64,000 nucleotides of DNA from JAWKUK01 sp041398605 (GTDB taxonomy: Bacteria; Planctomycetota; UBA1135; GCA-002686595), in the NCBI GenBank assembly GCA_041398605.1, contig JAWKUK010000005.1, forward strand, positions 62,001-126,000, given 5' to 3'. The notes under the pieces were generated by a model. It made no database searches, was not told the origin of the DNA, and worked only from the letters and a program-made list of their open reading frames with translations. Every line of letters begins with the position of its first letter. Positions within the stretch are counted from its first letter, which is position 1. A program made the position numbers and the translations under genes. Below, one piece after another: positions 1 to 8,950 of the stretch.

Positions 1-37
1 CTCGGAGCGCGTTGAGCCTGAGCTTGGGAGAAACGAG

Positions 38-1065
38 ATGACAATCAGTCGAGTGGGCGCCGCGTTGGCGGCAGCGTTCCTGATGGTGGGAACGACGACG
101 GCGGTGTTCGCAGCCGGTGACTGCGACCCCTGCGCGGGCAGGGCGCCCCGCGCAAGAAGTTCGCGGATTACCCGAGCGGGTATCCGTTCGGCCAGGACGG
201 CACGGACGAACACCCTGATGGTTACGACGGCTACCCGGGCGACACGCCGTCGAACCACACGCCGCCCGCGGGGGCGCCTCCGCCGCCGGCCGGGACACCG
301 CCGAACGGCGGCACGGGCGGCGCCGGCGCGCCGGGCGGCAATGGCGGCAACGGTGGGGCAGGTGGCGCCGGCGGGTCCGGGGGCAGCGGCGGCAAGGGCG
401 GCAATGAGGTGGCGCCGAATGGGCCGGCCGGCACGCCGGGGCATCAACCCGCGGGGCGCGGCGGGCACGGCGGCGCCGGTGACTCAGACGCCTCGAACGG
501 GAACGGCAAGGCCGGCGGGAACGGCGGCGCCGGTGGGGACGGCCCCTACGGCGGCGGCAACGGCGGGTGCGGCGGAGAGGGCGGCTGGTCCCACGGCGTC
601 GGCTCGCCTGCTCCCGGTGGCACCGGCGGCAGCGGTGGGAGAGGCGGCACGTTCGGCGGCAATGGCGGCGCTGGAGGGCGCGGCGGCCACTCGACAGGCG
701 CGGTGCCGGGCGGCGCCGGCGGCGCGGGCGGGCCCGGCGGAGCAGGCGGCGTGGCCGGCGGACAGGGCGGCGGCGGCGGCGAAGGCGGCAACGCCCTCAG
801 CGGCGGCGGGGGCAAGGGTGGCAGCGGCGGCAAGGGCGGACACGCACCCGGTGCCGGCGGCGGCGGCAACGGCGGGTGCGGCGGGTACCCCTGCGGTGAC
901 GGCGGCCAGAAGGGACAGCCGGGCGGCCCGAGCGCGCGCTCTGGAATGGGCGGCGAGCACGGGGCCGGGTGCGATGGCACGACGCCCGAGGAGCTCTTGG
1001 ACTGGGTGCGCCTCGCACACGAGCTTCTAGACCTCCTTGATCGCATCTCGGGCGACGGGGACTGA
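38..1065 (+). pseudogene. Secreted Gly-rich (PGRS-like) protein, frameshifted
   Basis: The ATG at 38 has a good ribosome binding site (GGGAG, about 7 nt upstream) and opens a clear signal peptide ending near VFAAGDCDPC. After about residue 34 this frame degenerates into Arg/Ala-rich noise. The frame one base back is open from 121 and reads sensibly: KKFADYPSGYPFGQDG, a Pro-rich linker, then some 200 residues of GGxGG/GGNGG repeats, and a non-repetitive tail with EELLDW...LLDLLDRIS ending at TGA 1065. One missing base near 137-139 (GGC-AGG versus GGC-CAG) joins the two halves into one protein of about 342 residues. The repeat resembles mycobacterial PGRS or other low-complexity surface proteins only in composition; no enzyme domain is seen. 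It is either a real inactivation, a phase-type shift or a sequencing error. A strong hairpin follows the stop. Confidence 0.6.
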
Positions 1066-1076
1066 CTCGGGGCGCC

Positions 1077-1109
1077 CAGATGCCTGCGGGATTCACCCGC
1101 GGGCATCTG
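1077..1109 (+). terminator. Strong hairpin after the Gly-rich gene
   Basis: A 14-bp stem (CAGATGCC.GCGGG arms, with a single T.G wobble) closes a 5-nt loop ATTCA, 11 nt after the TGA at 1065. There is no T-tract. Its place just after the stop of the glycine-rich frame supports that frame, rather than the signal-peptide frame, as the true 3' end. Sixteen bases on lies an 18-bp perfect GC palindrome at 1125-1142. Confidence 0.6.
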
Positions 1110-1270
1110 CGTTGGGTGTGCCAGGCGCGCACGCGTGCGCGCGGCTGGCGCTGGCTCGGCGCGGAGTCGCTGGCCGGAATCGTGTCGGTCTTGTAGGGGC
1201 CCTTGCGTGAGGTGGGTGCGCGGCTCCAGAACGATTGGGTCCGGCGCCTCACCTACGTCACTGCAACGGC

Positions 1271-2998
1271 ATGCCCATGTCCTTCAACGGTCCATACTCT
1301 GTGTCGAGCTCACCTCCGTCGGTTCGCAAGCGCCGCCAGCGCCTCGGCGCCTTGATGGCACCTGCCCTGTCATTCGTCGCGCTCTCCGCCAACGTCGGCG
1401 CGTGCGAGGCCTTGGTCGACTTCCTGCCTGGCTCGTTCATCGACATCTCTGCGACGGGCACGAACGTGCTGCCCACCCAGGATGGCGAGTTCAGCTTCAC
1501 GTCGACGGTCGGGAACGGTCACTTTCCGCCGGGGCTCGTGCGGGTCGGCGTGAACGGCGGCGTGCGCTTCGGCCCGGTCGGCGCCGGCTTCGACGAGCTC
1601 CAGCCAGCGAACGAGACGCTCCCTAGCGCCGCCGCCTTTGGCGGCGCGATCGCGCTCTTTCCCTACTGGGACGCCTACACCTCGGCGAACGCCGTGACGA
1701 CGTTCGGCAGCATCCAGTACGAGGAGCTCAATGATCAGCTCATCATTCAGTGGACGAACGTCCGCCTGGCGGCGTCCGGCTCCCAGGACCGCATCACGTT
1801 TCAGGTGCAGGTCCCGAGCCAAGGCGACGTTTATGCGCGCTTCGTCTACGCCGACATCAGCGCGGGCAGCGCGATCGGCGGCGCCGGCGCGACGATCGGC
1901 TACCAGGGCGCCAGCCCGGACCAAGTCGTGCAGCACTCGTTCAACGCGCGCGACGCGGTGCGGGACGGCCTGGTCCTCTCTCTGACCTTCGGCCACAACG
2001 AAGCGATCGTTGATGGCGCGGAGGGCACGTACATCGACATCTCGTCGACCGGGACGCCGTTGTCGCTCTCGAACGAGGGCTTCGCCCTGCACACGACGAA
2101 CGTGCGCAACCACATCGTCACCGACGGCGACATCGCGATCGGCAGCAACGGCGGGATCCGCCTCGTCGCGCCGAGCAACGCGCTGGGCCCGGTCAACGAA
2201 CCCTTGCCCTCCGTCGTGGCGTTCGGGCTCGGGCAGGCCCTGCTGCCGTTCTGGGACGACATCGACACCGCGGGCGGCACCCGCGGCCAGATCTACCTCC
2301 AGGAGCTCCCAGACCGGCTCATCGTGCAGTGGGAGCGCGTCGGCTTCCACGGCGCAGCGCTGCAGGCGCGCGCGACGTTTCAGGTCCAGGTGTTCGACCA
2401 GCGCGACCTCGCCGCGCAGTACCTGTACCGCGACATTGAAGGCGCCCGCGCCGCGCGCGGGGCGAGCGCCACGATCGGCTACCAGCGCGACGGCGGGCAG
2501 GGGAGCCTCCAGTTCTCGCACAATACGGCGAGCATCCACAACGGCACGGTGCTGTCGCTCTACCGTCGCGAGACGTTCGGGACCAACTACTGCACAGCGA
2601 GCCTCAACTCCTTAGGGTTGGCGGCGCACATCTCGGCCAATGGGAGCGCGGCGGTCAGCCAGGACAACTTCTTTCTGTCCGCGTCATCGATGCCGTTGAA
2701 CGCGTCCGCGTTCCTATTGGTGAGCCGCGAGACGGGCTTCATCGCCCATGCCGGCGGCAGCCAGGGCACGCTCTGCCTGGGCGGCGCGATTGGGCGCGGC
2801 GTCGGCGGGATCCTCAACACCGGGGCGGTCGGGCGCGTCTTCGCGCACCCGAACCTGCGCACGATGCCCTCGGCGGCGGGGCCCTTCGTGGTCGCGGCCG
2901 GTGACACGCTCTCGTTCCAATGTTGGTATCGGGACTCGTCCGGCGGCGTCGCGGTGTCCAATTTCACGGAGGGGCTGCAGGTCCGCTTCGAGCCGTGA
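1271..2998 (+). CDS. Secreted protein with two nidogen-like domains and shared C-terminal module
   Basis: About 575 residues. ATGs at 1271 and 1277 both precede a signal peptide (KRRQR, then a hydrophobic LMAPALSFVALSA stretch); no strong ribosome binding site separates them. The mature part holds two copies of a ~190-residue unit. Each starts FIDIS-TGT or YIDIS-TGT, has a PSAAAFG/PSVVAFG turn, a PYWD/PFWDD block, LIIQW/LIVQW, TFQVQV and GATIGYQ or SATIGYQ. This pattern is that of nidogen (NIDO)-type extracellular domains. The last ~135 residues (from GTNYC at about 2579) form the Cys-containing module shared with four other proteins of this window. It is likely an exported or cell-surface protein; substrate unknown. 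It converges on the next gene with only 5 bp between stops. Confidence 0.75.
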   Translation: MPMSFNGPYSVSSSPPSVRKRRQRLGALMAPALSFVALSANVGACEALVDFLPGSFIDISATGTNVLPTQDGEFSFTSTVGNGHFPPGLVRVGVNGGVRFGPVGAGFDELQPANETLPSAAAFGGAIALFPYWDAYTSANAVTTFGSIQYEELNDQLIIQWTNVRLAASGSQDRITFQVQVPSQGDVYARFVYADISAGSAIGGAGATIGYQGASPDQVVQHSFNARDAVRDGLVLSLTFGHNEAIVDGAEGTYIDISSTGTPLSLSNEGFALHTTNVRNHIVTDGDIAIGSNGGIRLVAPSNALGPVNEPLPSVVAFGLGQALLPFWDDIDTAGGTRGQIYLQELPDRLIVQWERVGFHGAALQARATFQVQVFDQRDLAAQYLYRDIEGARAARGASATIGYQRDGGQGSLQFSHNTASIHNGTVLSLYRRETFGTNYCTASLNSLGLAAHISANGSAAVSQDNFFLSASSMPLNASAFLLVSRETGFIAHAGGSQGTLCLGGAIGRGVGGILNTGAVGRVFAHPNLRTMPSAAGPFVVAAGDTLSFQCWYRDSSGGVAVSNFTEGLQVRFEP

Positions 2999-3003
2999 GG
3001 GCG

Positions 3004-4359
3004 TCAGAAGCCGTCGGGCAACGTGTCGAGCGTTGATCGGAGGACCTCGAGGATGGCTCGGCGGTCCTCCGCGTCGAGCTGCGGCGCGGGCCGCGCGCCC
3101 TCGCGCCCGTGCAGGATCGCGCCGAGGTCGCGCCAGATGACCTCCAGCAGCTCGGGCGGCAACGCCGCGAACGCCGCTGACTCGATCATATAGCTGCACG
3201 GGACGCGGAAGAGGCGCCGCTGGAGCTCGAGGTCGCGCAGGGAGCGGCCTCCGGCGTCGCGCTTGCCGCGCGCTTGGAACACCTCTGCAAAGCGCGACGT
3301 GCCCTGCACGGGCGCTTGCAGCGGCGCGGCGTCCTTGAAGAGCAAGCGGTCGACGATGTCTTCGGCCGCGCGCTCGATGCGGCGCCGCGTAGAGTCGGAG
3401 ACATGGCCCTCGGGCTCCTTCAGCGCTTCGTTGAGGACATGCTGGTAGTCCAGCGCGCGCCGCGTCTCGTAGCTGCCGCGCGCCAGGACGTTCTGCATCT
3501 CGCACTGATGCTCCAGCACCAGCAAGGCCACGATGTCGCTGTGCGGCGACGGGTAACGCGCGAGGTCCAGGAACTGCGCCAGGTCCGTCACGTTGGCGCC
3601 GGCGTCCAGGTCGACGCGCTCGGCGTCGTTCGCCACCGTCGTGTTGCCCATATGGCGCTGCGCGCCGTGGGTGCCGGTGACATACCAGCCGCCCCAGCGC
3701 TCTTCGAGGGGGCTCGAGTCGGTCGTGCGGTACGTCCCTGCGCGCAGGATCGGGAAGCCGCGCGCGTCGGGGTGCACCGACCGGATGACGTGCCCCGGCC
3801 AGCCTTGCGTCCGCGGTGAGGCGTGGCACGTGAGACAGCTGTCGTCGCGGCGCTCGAGGGTCAACGCGTCGGGCGTCTGAGGCAGCGCGTAGAACGTCGG
3901 CCCTTGCACGGGGTCGAGCGCGGTCACCTCCATGACAGGCGAGCCGTAGATCCAAGCGACCACGACCTCGTCATTGAAGTAGATCGCGCGCGGCGTGGTG
4001 GGCGAGATGCGGTCGGCCTGCAGGCTCGTCTTCGAGAACACGAGCACCTGCGACTCGACTGGGATGTCGAACGCCGCGAGCGCTGCGGGCAGCCACCCGT
4101 GTCGCTCGTCCCAGGTGCCGCGGAACGAGCCCGCTCGCACGGACGCCGTGAGCCGCGCGACGGCGTCGGCGCGTGTGTCGGCCTCGTAGTGGATGGGTGC
4201 GCCGATGTAGGGCTCGGCCTCTTGCAGCGCGCTGGCGACGGGCGCCGCGCTCGGGCGGCCGAGCGCGGTCGCTGCGGCAGCGACGCAGGTGACGCCGAGC
4301 GCCGCGGTCCACGGCGCGGGTCGCGCGAGTGATGCCTGCGTGCGGGTCAGGGGCGCCAC
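3004..4359 (-). CDS. Exported monoheme c-type cytochrome-like protein, conserved in planctomycetes
   Basis: 451 residues starting with a basic/hydrophobic export signal (WTAALGVTCVAAAATALG). A single c-type heme attachment site C175-LTCH lies after a conserved-looking block (VFSKTSLQ, ISPTTPRAIYFND, AWIYG, LDPVQGPTFY). Downstream is RDDSC..CH..RTQGWPGHVIRSVHPD and a 'GTHGAQRHMGNT' block, possibly supplying a second heme ligand; later there is a His/Met-rich helical part (LVLEHQCEMQN). I recognise the layout as a conserved but uncharacterised family of periplasmic planctomycete/verrucomicrobial proteins. Function is not known; electron transfer is an inference from the heme motif only. The start faces the next gene divergently, with about 70 bp between them. 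Confidence 0.7.
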   Translation of the reverse strand: MAPLTRTQASLARPAPWTAALGVTCVAAAATALGRPSAAPVASALQEAEPYIGAPIHYEADTRADAVARLTASVRAGSFRGTWDERHGWLPAALAAFDIPVESQVLVFSKTSLQADRISPTTPRAIYFNDEVVVAWIYGSPVMEVTALDPVQGPTFYALPQTPDALTLERRDDSCLTCHASPRTQGWPGHVIRSVHPDARGFPILRAGTYRTTDSSPLEERWGGWYVTGTHGAQRHMGNTTVANDAERVDLDAGANVTDLAQFLDLARYPSPHSDIVALLVLEHQCEMQNVLARGSYETRRALDYQHVLNEALKEPEGHVSDSTRRRIERAAEDIVDRLLFKDAAPLQAPVQGTSRFAEVFQARGKRDAGGRSLRDLELQRRLFRVPCSYMIESAAFAALPPELLEVIWRDLGAILHGREGARPAPQLDAEDRRAILEVLRSTLDTLPDGF

Positions 4360-4427
4360 GCCCGCTATCGTAGCCCGTGACCCGAGGAGCGGGTGCGGCG
4401 CACCGCGCCAGTAGACTGGGCGCTGTC

Positions 4428-7040
4428 ATGACCCCCATCACGCTGCGCTCCACGACGCGACGCCCCCTCTTCAAGGTCCTCGCCGCAGGGGTCGCCGTCG
4501 CGCAGGTCGCCCTCGGGCAGGGCACCCTAGGGCAGGGCACGCTGCGGCTCCTGACGGCCTCGCTCGGCGCCGCGCTGGCAGCGCCGCTCGTGTCCGCACA
4601 ACGCGTGAAGCCGCCTGTGCCGGACCTGACGGCTGACGGCGCGGCCGATGACAAGCACGACTGGAACCTGGGCCCGACCGGCGCGCGTGGGTGGATGTGG
4701 GCGTGGAAGCTGGAGACGACCGATGCGCGGCAGATCCTCGTGACCGAGGTCGCGCAGGGCACGCCCGCCGCAGAGGTCTTGGCGGTCGGTGATGTGATCC
4801 TGGGGCTCGGCGACACGCCCTTCGCCCGCGACCCGCGCAAGGCGCTCGGCGACGCGATCACCTTTGCGGAGAGCGCGGCCGGGGCGGGGCGCCTGGAGCT
4901 CTTGCGCTGGCGCGCTGGTGAGCGCTCGTGCGTGACGGTGCGTCTGCCGGTGCTCGGCGACTACGCGGCGCGCGCTCCGGTCGATTGCCCGAAGTCCGCC
5001 GCGATCCTCGCGCAGGCCTGCGACCACATCGCGCGCCATATGAAGGGCGACATCGACGGGATGATGAACGCGCTCGCGCTCCTGGCGACGGGCGAGGAGC
5101 AATACACGGAGCGTGTGCAGGCGCTGGCGCGCAAGGTCGGCGACCCGCAGACGACGCTGCGGCTCGAGGGCCGCACGTCGGGCCTCTTCGCTTGGGAGTG
5201 GGGCTACCGCGCGCTCTTCCTGTGCGAGTACTACCTCGCGACGAAGGACCGCTACGTCCTGCCCGCCATCATCGAGTACGCGACGAAGATCGCCCAAGGC
5301 CAGAGCGGCGTCGGGACGTGGGGGCACGGCATGGCGTGGCCGGACCTCAACGGCGGGCGGCTGCACGGTCGGCTCGGCGGGTACGGCGCGGTGAACCAGG
5401 CGGGGCTCGTTTGCCACCTCGCTCTGGTGCTGGCCGGCAAGTGCGGGGTGAAGGACCCCGAGCTCGAAGCGGCGATCGAGCGCGCCAACCGCTTCGCGGC
5501 GTTCTACGTCGGCAAGGGCGCGATTCCGTACGGCGATCACCGGCCAGGTTGGGACGCGCACGACGACAACGGAAAGAACTCGCTCGCGGCGCTGATCTTC
5601 GATCTGCAAGGGCGACGCGTTGAGGCGAAGTTCTTCGCGCGGATGGCCGCGGCTTCATACGCCGAGCGCGAGCGCGGCCACACGGGCAACTACTTCAGCT
5701 TCCTATGGGGCCCGCTCGGCGTTGCGCGCGGCGGCGACGACGCGGTCGCGGCGTTCCTGGGCGAACAGCGCTGGCTTTACGAGCTGGGACGCGCGCACGA
5801 CGGCAGCTTCCCCTATCAAGGCGGAGCCGGCATGGACGGCGCCGAGCACAAGTACGTCGGCTGGGATTGCACCGGCGCGTTTGTGCTCGCGAACACGCTC
5901 TCGCGCAAGCGGCTGTACATCACGGGCAGGGGCGCCGACGCCGAGGGCCTGTTGAGCCCCACGGAGCTCGCTGAGGCCGTCGAGGCCGGCCGCGGCTTCG
6001 ACTATTGGAGCAACGGGGCCGCCCACTACGACTCACTGAGCGCTGCGCAGTTGTTGCGGCTGCTCGAGAGCTGGTCGCCCGCCGTCCGCGCGCGCGCCGC
6101 GAGCGCGTTGGCGAAGCAGGAGGGCGACCACGTCCCGGCGTTGCTGGAGTTGCTCGCCGGAGCGGGGCGCGACGGGCGCTACGGCGCTTGCCAGGCCTTG
6201 GCTGCGCTGGGCGCAAGGGCGAGCGCTGCGGTGCCGGCGTTGACCCGCGCCCTAGAAGGGCTTGAGGGGCCAGAGGAGCCAGAGGGGCCAGAGGAGCCTG
6301 GGGAGCCAGAGGAGCCTGATGTGTGGCTGCGGATCCAGGCGTCTTACGCGCTCGCAGGCATCGGCCCGGCCGCGCGCGAGGCCGCGCCATTGATGTTGCG
6401 CCTGGCGCTGCGCGAGGACGCTGCTGATCCGCGCGAGTTCTTTCAGCGCTACCTCGCGTTCTGTCTGTTCTACCCTGGCGGCGCGCTCGGCGGCCGCGGC
6501 CTCTTGGCCCGCGACCTCACGGGGATCGACCGCGGGCTCTTGTTACCGGCGGTCGAGCGACTGATGCGTAACGACGACGGGCGCGCGCGGGGCGCGCTGG
6601 TGACGGTCTTCAAGAACCTCTCGCTCGAGGACATCACGCCGCTCTTGCCGGCGATCGTCGAGGCCATCCGCACGCCCTCGCCGAGCGGCGTCATGTTCGC
6701 GAGCGGCGTGAGGCTCGCGGGCTTGGACCTGCTCGCGCGACACCGGATCGCAGAGGGTTTGGAGCTCGCGCTCGCGGTCACCGAGATCGACCAGTGGGGC
6801 ATGAAGGACCGTTTGAAGGGCGCGCTCGACGCGCTCGCGAAGTACGGCGGCGCGGCGCGGCCAGCGCTGCCGGGGCTGCGCGACCTGCGCCAGCGACTGC
6901 AAGCCCGCGACCGAGCGGGCAACATGGCCGAGCACCTCGCGCGTGTCGATGCCCTCATCGCGGACATCGAGGCCGCGCCCGACGGTGGGCCCCTGCGCAC
7001 GCTCGCGTCGCTCGCGCCTGCTGGCGAGGCTGGGCGCTAG
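4428..7040 (+). CDS. Exported PDZ / DUF6288-like / HEAT protein
   Basis: 870 residues from ATG 4428; an in-frame GTG at 4377 is possible but adds 17 residues ahead of the signal peptide (RRPLFKVLAAGVAVAQVALG). Order: a PDZ-like domain (about residues 75-190; GWMWAWKLE, ILVTEVAQGTPA, GDVILGL), then an alpha-toroid-like part (about 200-540) with WEWGYRALFLCEYYLATKD, WGHGMAWPDLNGG, GYGAVNQAG, NYFSFLWGPLG and YVGWDCTGAF, then HEAT repeats to the end. This is the architecture I associate with planctomycete DUF6288 proteins; the enzymatic role is unknown. A short in-frame 9-bp-type repeat near 6260-6320 encodes an acidic EGPEEPEGPEEP stretch inside the HEAT part, and the signal peptide holds a GQGTLGQGTL duplication. 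Both look like recent slippage events. Confidence 0.75.
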   Translation: MTPITLRSTTRRPLFKVLAAGVAVAQVALGQGTLGQGTLRLLTASLGAALAAPLVSAQRVKPPVPDLTADGAADDKHDWNLGPTGARGWMWAWKLETTDARQILVTEVAQGTPAAEVLAVGDVILGLGDTPFARDPRKALGDAITFAESAAGAGRLELLRWRAGERSCVTVRLPVLGDYAARAPVDCPKSAAILAQACDHIARHMKGDIDGMMNALALLATGEEQYTERVQALARKVGDPQTTLRLEGRTSGLFAWEWGYRALFLCEYYLATKDRYVLPAIIEYATKIAQGQSGVGTWGHGMAWPDLNGGRLHGRLGGYGAVNQAGLVCHLALVLAGKCGVKDPELEAAIERANRFAAFYVGKGAIPYGDHRPGWDAHDDNGKNSLAALIFDLQGRRVEAKFFARMAAASYAERERGHTGNYFSFLWGPLGVARGGDDAVAAFLGEQRWLYELGRAHDGSFPYQGGAGMDGAEHKYVGWDCTGAFVLANTLSRKRLYITGRGADAEGLLSPTELAEAVEAGRGFDYWSNGAAHYDSLSAAQLLRLLESWSPAVRARAASALAKQEGDHVPALLELLAGAGRDGRYGACQALAALGARASAAVPALTRALEGLEGPEEPEGPEEPGEPEEPDVWLRIQASYALAGIGPAAREAAPLMLRLALREDAADPREFFQRYLAFCLFYPGGALGGRGLLARDLTGIDRGLLLPAVERLMRNDDGRARGALVTVFKNLSLEDITPLLPAIVEAIRTPSPSGVMFASGVRLAGLDLLARHRIAEGLELALAVTEIDQWGMKDRLKGALDALAKYGGAARPALPGLRDLRQRLQARDRAGNMAEHLARVDALIADIEAAPDGGPLRTLASLAPAGEAGR

Positions 7041-7167
7041 CCGCGCCTCCTCATGCTTGGCCGGGAGGTCGGGCCTGTTCTGCCGGGCCCAGCTTCGCGT
7101 GGGAGGCGCGTCACGTCAGTCGGTACCGTCGGGCAGCGAGCGTGGATGGACGCGGCGCCAACTCACG

Positions 7168-7917
7168 TCAAGCGTCGGTGTCGGGCTGCTTGACGCCGTA
7201 GGAAGTCCGGAGCAGCGCGCGATAGTCGCGGTGCTTGAGCGTGCGGTGGTCGTCCGGCGAGATCCGCGGGATGGCGAGCACGAACTCCGAGTCGCGCTGG
7301 ACCTCGCCGCTGGGCGCCGCACCCTCCGTGAAGGTCCACTTCACGACGCTGAACGGCGCGCCCGCGGCGCCACCGCTGACCTCGTGCTCTACGAAGTCGA
7401 TGCGGTCCGCAGCGACGTCGAGCCATACGTCCGTCACGCTCCCGAGCTTTGTCCCGTCCATCGTCACGAGGGCCGCGCCGCGCAGGCTCGTTGCGGTGAC
7501 GCGGCGTGTCGGCTGACCCTCGACAGGTTGCAGCTCGCGCTCGAGGTCGATGGTGGGCAGCACCCGATAGTCTTCTGCAGTCAGGCCGAACGTGACGATC
7601 GCGCGCTTGCCGCTCGGCGCAATGGTCACGTCGTCCAGAGGGACGCTGCGGAGCGGCGGCTCAGCGCCCTCGTCGCTGTCTTGTGCGGCACCCATGACGT
7701 CACGGACTACGATCCGCGCAACGGCCCCTGAGACCGCGTCGACGATCAGGTCTTCGACGGTGCCGACGACCTCGACCCCCGTCGATGACTCCGAATCGGC
7801 GACGACACGAGATCCGACAAGGCGGTCTAGCGAGAGCGCGCTGCGCGTGACGTCTCCGTCGTTGTCACAGAGGATCGGTGTCGCGAGTGTCAGGCAGAGA
7901 ATGGCGGCTTTGAGCAT
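7168..7917 (-). CDS. Exported PRC-barrel domain protein
   Basis: 249 residues. ATG 7917 is chosen because GGAGG sits 8-9 nt upstream and the protein then opens with a signal peptide (MLKAAILCLTLATPILC). Two PRC-barrel-like segments follow: about residues 25-110 (LDRLVGSRVVADSE...VGTVEDLIVDAVSGAVARIVV) and about 150-190 (SLRGAALVTMDGTKLGSVTDVWLD). The C-terminus is polar (ISPDDHRTLKHRDY). PRC barrels are small beta-barrel partner-binding folds found in RNA processing, photosynthesis and envelope proteins; an envelope or periplasmic role is inferred from the signal peptide. A fold assignment is reasonable, but the biological partner is unknown. Confidence 0.7.
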   Translation of the reverse strand: MLKAAILCLTLATPILCDNDGDVTRSALSLDRLVGSRVVADSESSTGVEVVGTVEDLIVDAVSGAVARIVVRDVMGAAQDSDEGAEPPLRSVPLDDVTIAPSGKRAIVTFGLTAEDYRVLPTIDLERELQPVEGQPTRRVTATSLRGAALVTMDGTKLGSVTDVWLDVAADRIDFVEHEVSGGAAGAPFSVVKWTFTEGAAPSGEVQRDSEFVLAIPRISPDDHRTLKHRDYRALLRTSYGVKQPDTDA

Positions 7918-8132
7918 GTGAGTTGACCTCCGGTGTGGCACGAGCGACCTCGATGCGATGCGCAGTGAGGTCGTAGCAGCGACGAGGCGCGTCGCCCCGC
8001 TCTCATGGGCGATGCCAGCCCGGATCAACTAACTTCGGGCTGAAGCAAAGTTCATGCACCCCTCTCGACGTCGACCGATGCTTCGGTCGATGGTGCTCGG
8101 CTGCGCGTCTCACCAGCGCTCAACTACCCTGT

Positions 8133-8196
8133 ATGAGCGACCCTGTATGAGCGACCTTGCATGAGCGACCTTGCATGAGCGACCTTGCATGAGCGC
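8133..8196 (+). repeat. 14-bp tandem repeat, each copy carrying an ATG
   Basis: Four full copies of ATGAGCGACCTTGC (the first two with one- or two-base variants) at 8133, 8147, 8161 and 8175, then a partial copy at 8189 that supplies the likely start codon of the following gene. The unit length is not a multiple of three, so successive ATGs fall in different frames. Confidence 0.9.
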
Positions 8197-8899
8197 TCTT
8201 TCAGGCAACGCCATGCTCTCTGCAATGCCGATGACCCACGTTCTGGTCATGAGCCAGCAATCCGAACACCTTGTCAGCGCGACCGCTGCGCCGGATCGCA
8301 CCGTCCCAGCGGACCTCCTCCGATCGACCTCTCCGTACGGATACATCGTCGGGACCTGCGAGAGCGCGGAAGAGGCCGAGCGCGGCGTGCGCAGCCTCGT
8401 CAGCGCCGGCATCCCTCTGAGCGAAGTGCTACTCGTCGGCAACGAGGTCGCGACCGTCCGCCCGTTCAGCGGCGATGGAGCGATTGAGGTGCTGAACTCT
8501 GCGCGGCACGCGCGCGCGGGGGGGCGCGTCGCAGGGGTCGTCACGGGCGCAGCCGCAGGCGCGCTCTCTGGCGCGCTCGCGGCCAGTCTCGTCGGGTGGA
8601 CCATCCCGATTGCGGTCGCGATCGGCGCGCTCTTGGGCACCGCGCTCGGCGTAGTCGGTGGGGCATGGATGGCGAACTTGTTCCGTCGCAGTCCAGACCG
8701 TCACTATGACGCGGTGTGCAGCGACAGCGATGTGCTGGTCGGCGTCGGGCTTGACTCGGGCCAGTCGCAGGGTCGACGTCAACGCATCGAGCGCGCGCTC
8801 TCGCAGGTCGGTATCTTGCACCAATGGATCGCGAGCGATGACCCAGGTTCGAAGCGGTTGCTCGCCGGCGTGACGGCGAGCGCCTCGTCTGTGCCGTAA
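8189..8899 (+). CDS. Small membrane protein with Gly-zipper helix, general-stress-like
   Basis: About 236 residues from the ATG at 8189, which lies in the last (partial) unit of the 14-bp repeat. Later in-frame ATGs at 8213, 8228 and 8231 are alternatives, as no ribosome binding site is clear. The N-terminal part (YGYIVGTCESAEEAERGVRSLVSAGIPLSEVLLVG) looks like a small ferredoxin-like domain as in general-stress 17M-type proteins. The middle is a glycine-zipper hydrophobic hairpin (about residues 110-160; GVVTGAAAGALSGALAASLVGW, then PIAVAIGALLGTALGVVGGAW). The C-terminal part (VLVGVGLDSGQ...RQRIERALSQVG) repeats the soluble fold. The likely product is a stress-related inner membrane protein; no enzymatic motif. 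It converges on dnaE2. Confidence 0.65.
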   Translation: MSALSGNAMLSAMPMTHVLVMSQQSEHLVSATAAPDRTVPADLLRSTSPYGYIVGTCESAEEAERGVRSLVSAGIPLSEVLLVGNEVATVRPFSGDGAIEVLNSARHARAGGRVAGVVTGAAAGALSGALAASLVGWTIPIAVAIGALLGTALGVVGGAWMANLFRRSPDRHYDAVCSDSDVLVGVGLDSGQSQGRRQRIERALSQVGILHQWIASDDPGSKRLLAGVTASASSVP

Positions 8900-8950
8900 G
8901 AGGCGCGCTCCTTCGCGCGCCGCTCCATCGTTGTTTGCACCTGTGAGCGC

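Noticed and set aside
38..1065. True mycobacterial PE_PGRS protein
   Set aside because: There is no PE domain, and the protein has a normal signal peptide; only the composition is similar.
1125..1142. 18-bp palindrome as a regulator site
   Set aside because: Pure alternating GC dinucleotides form palindromes easily at this composition; noted only with the hairpin next to it.
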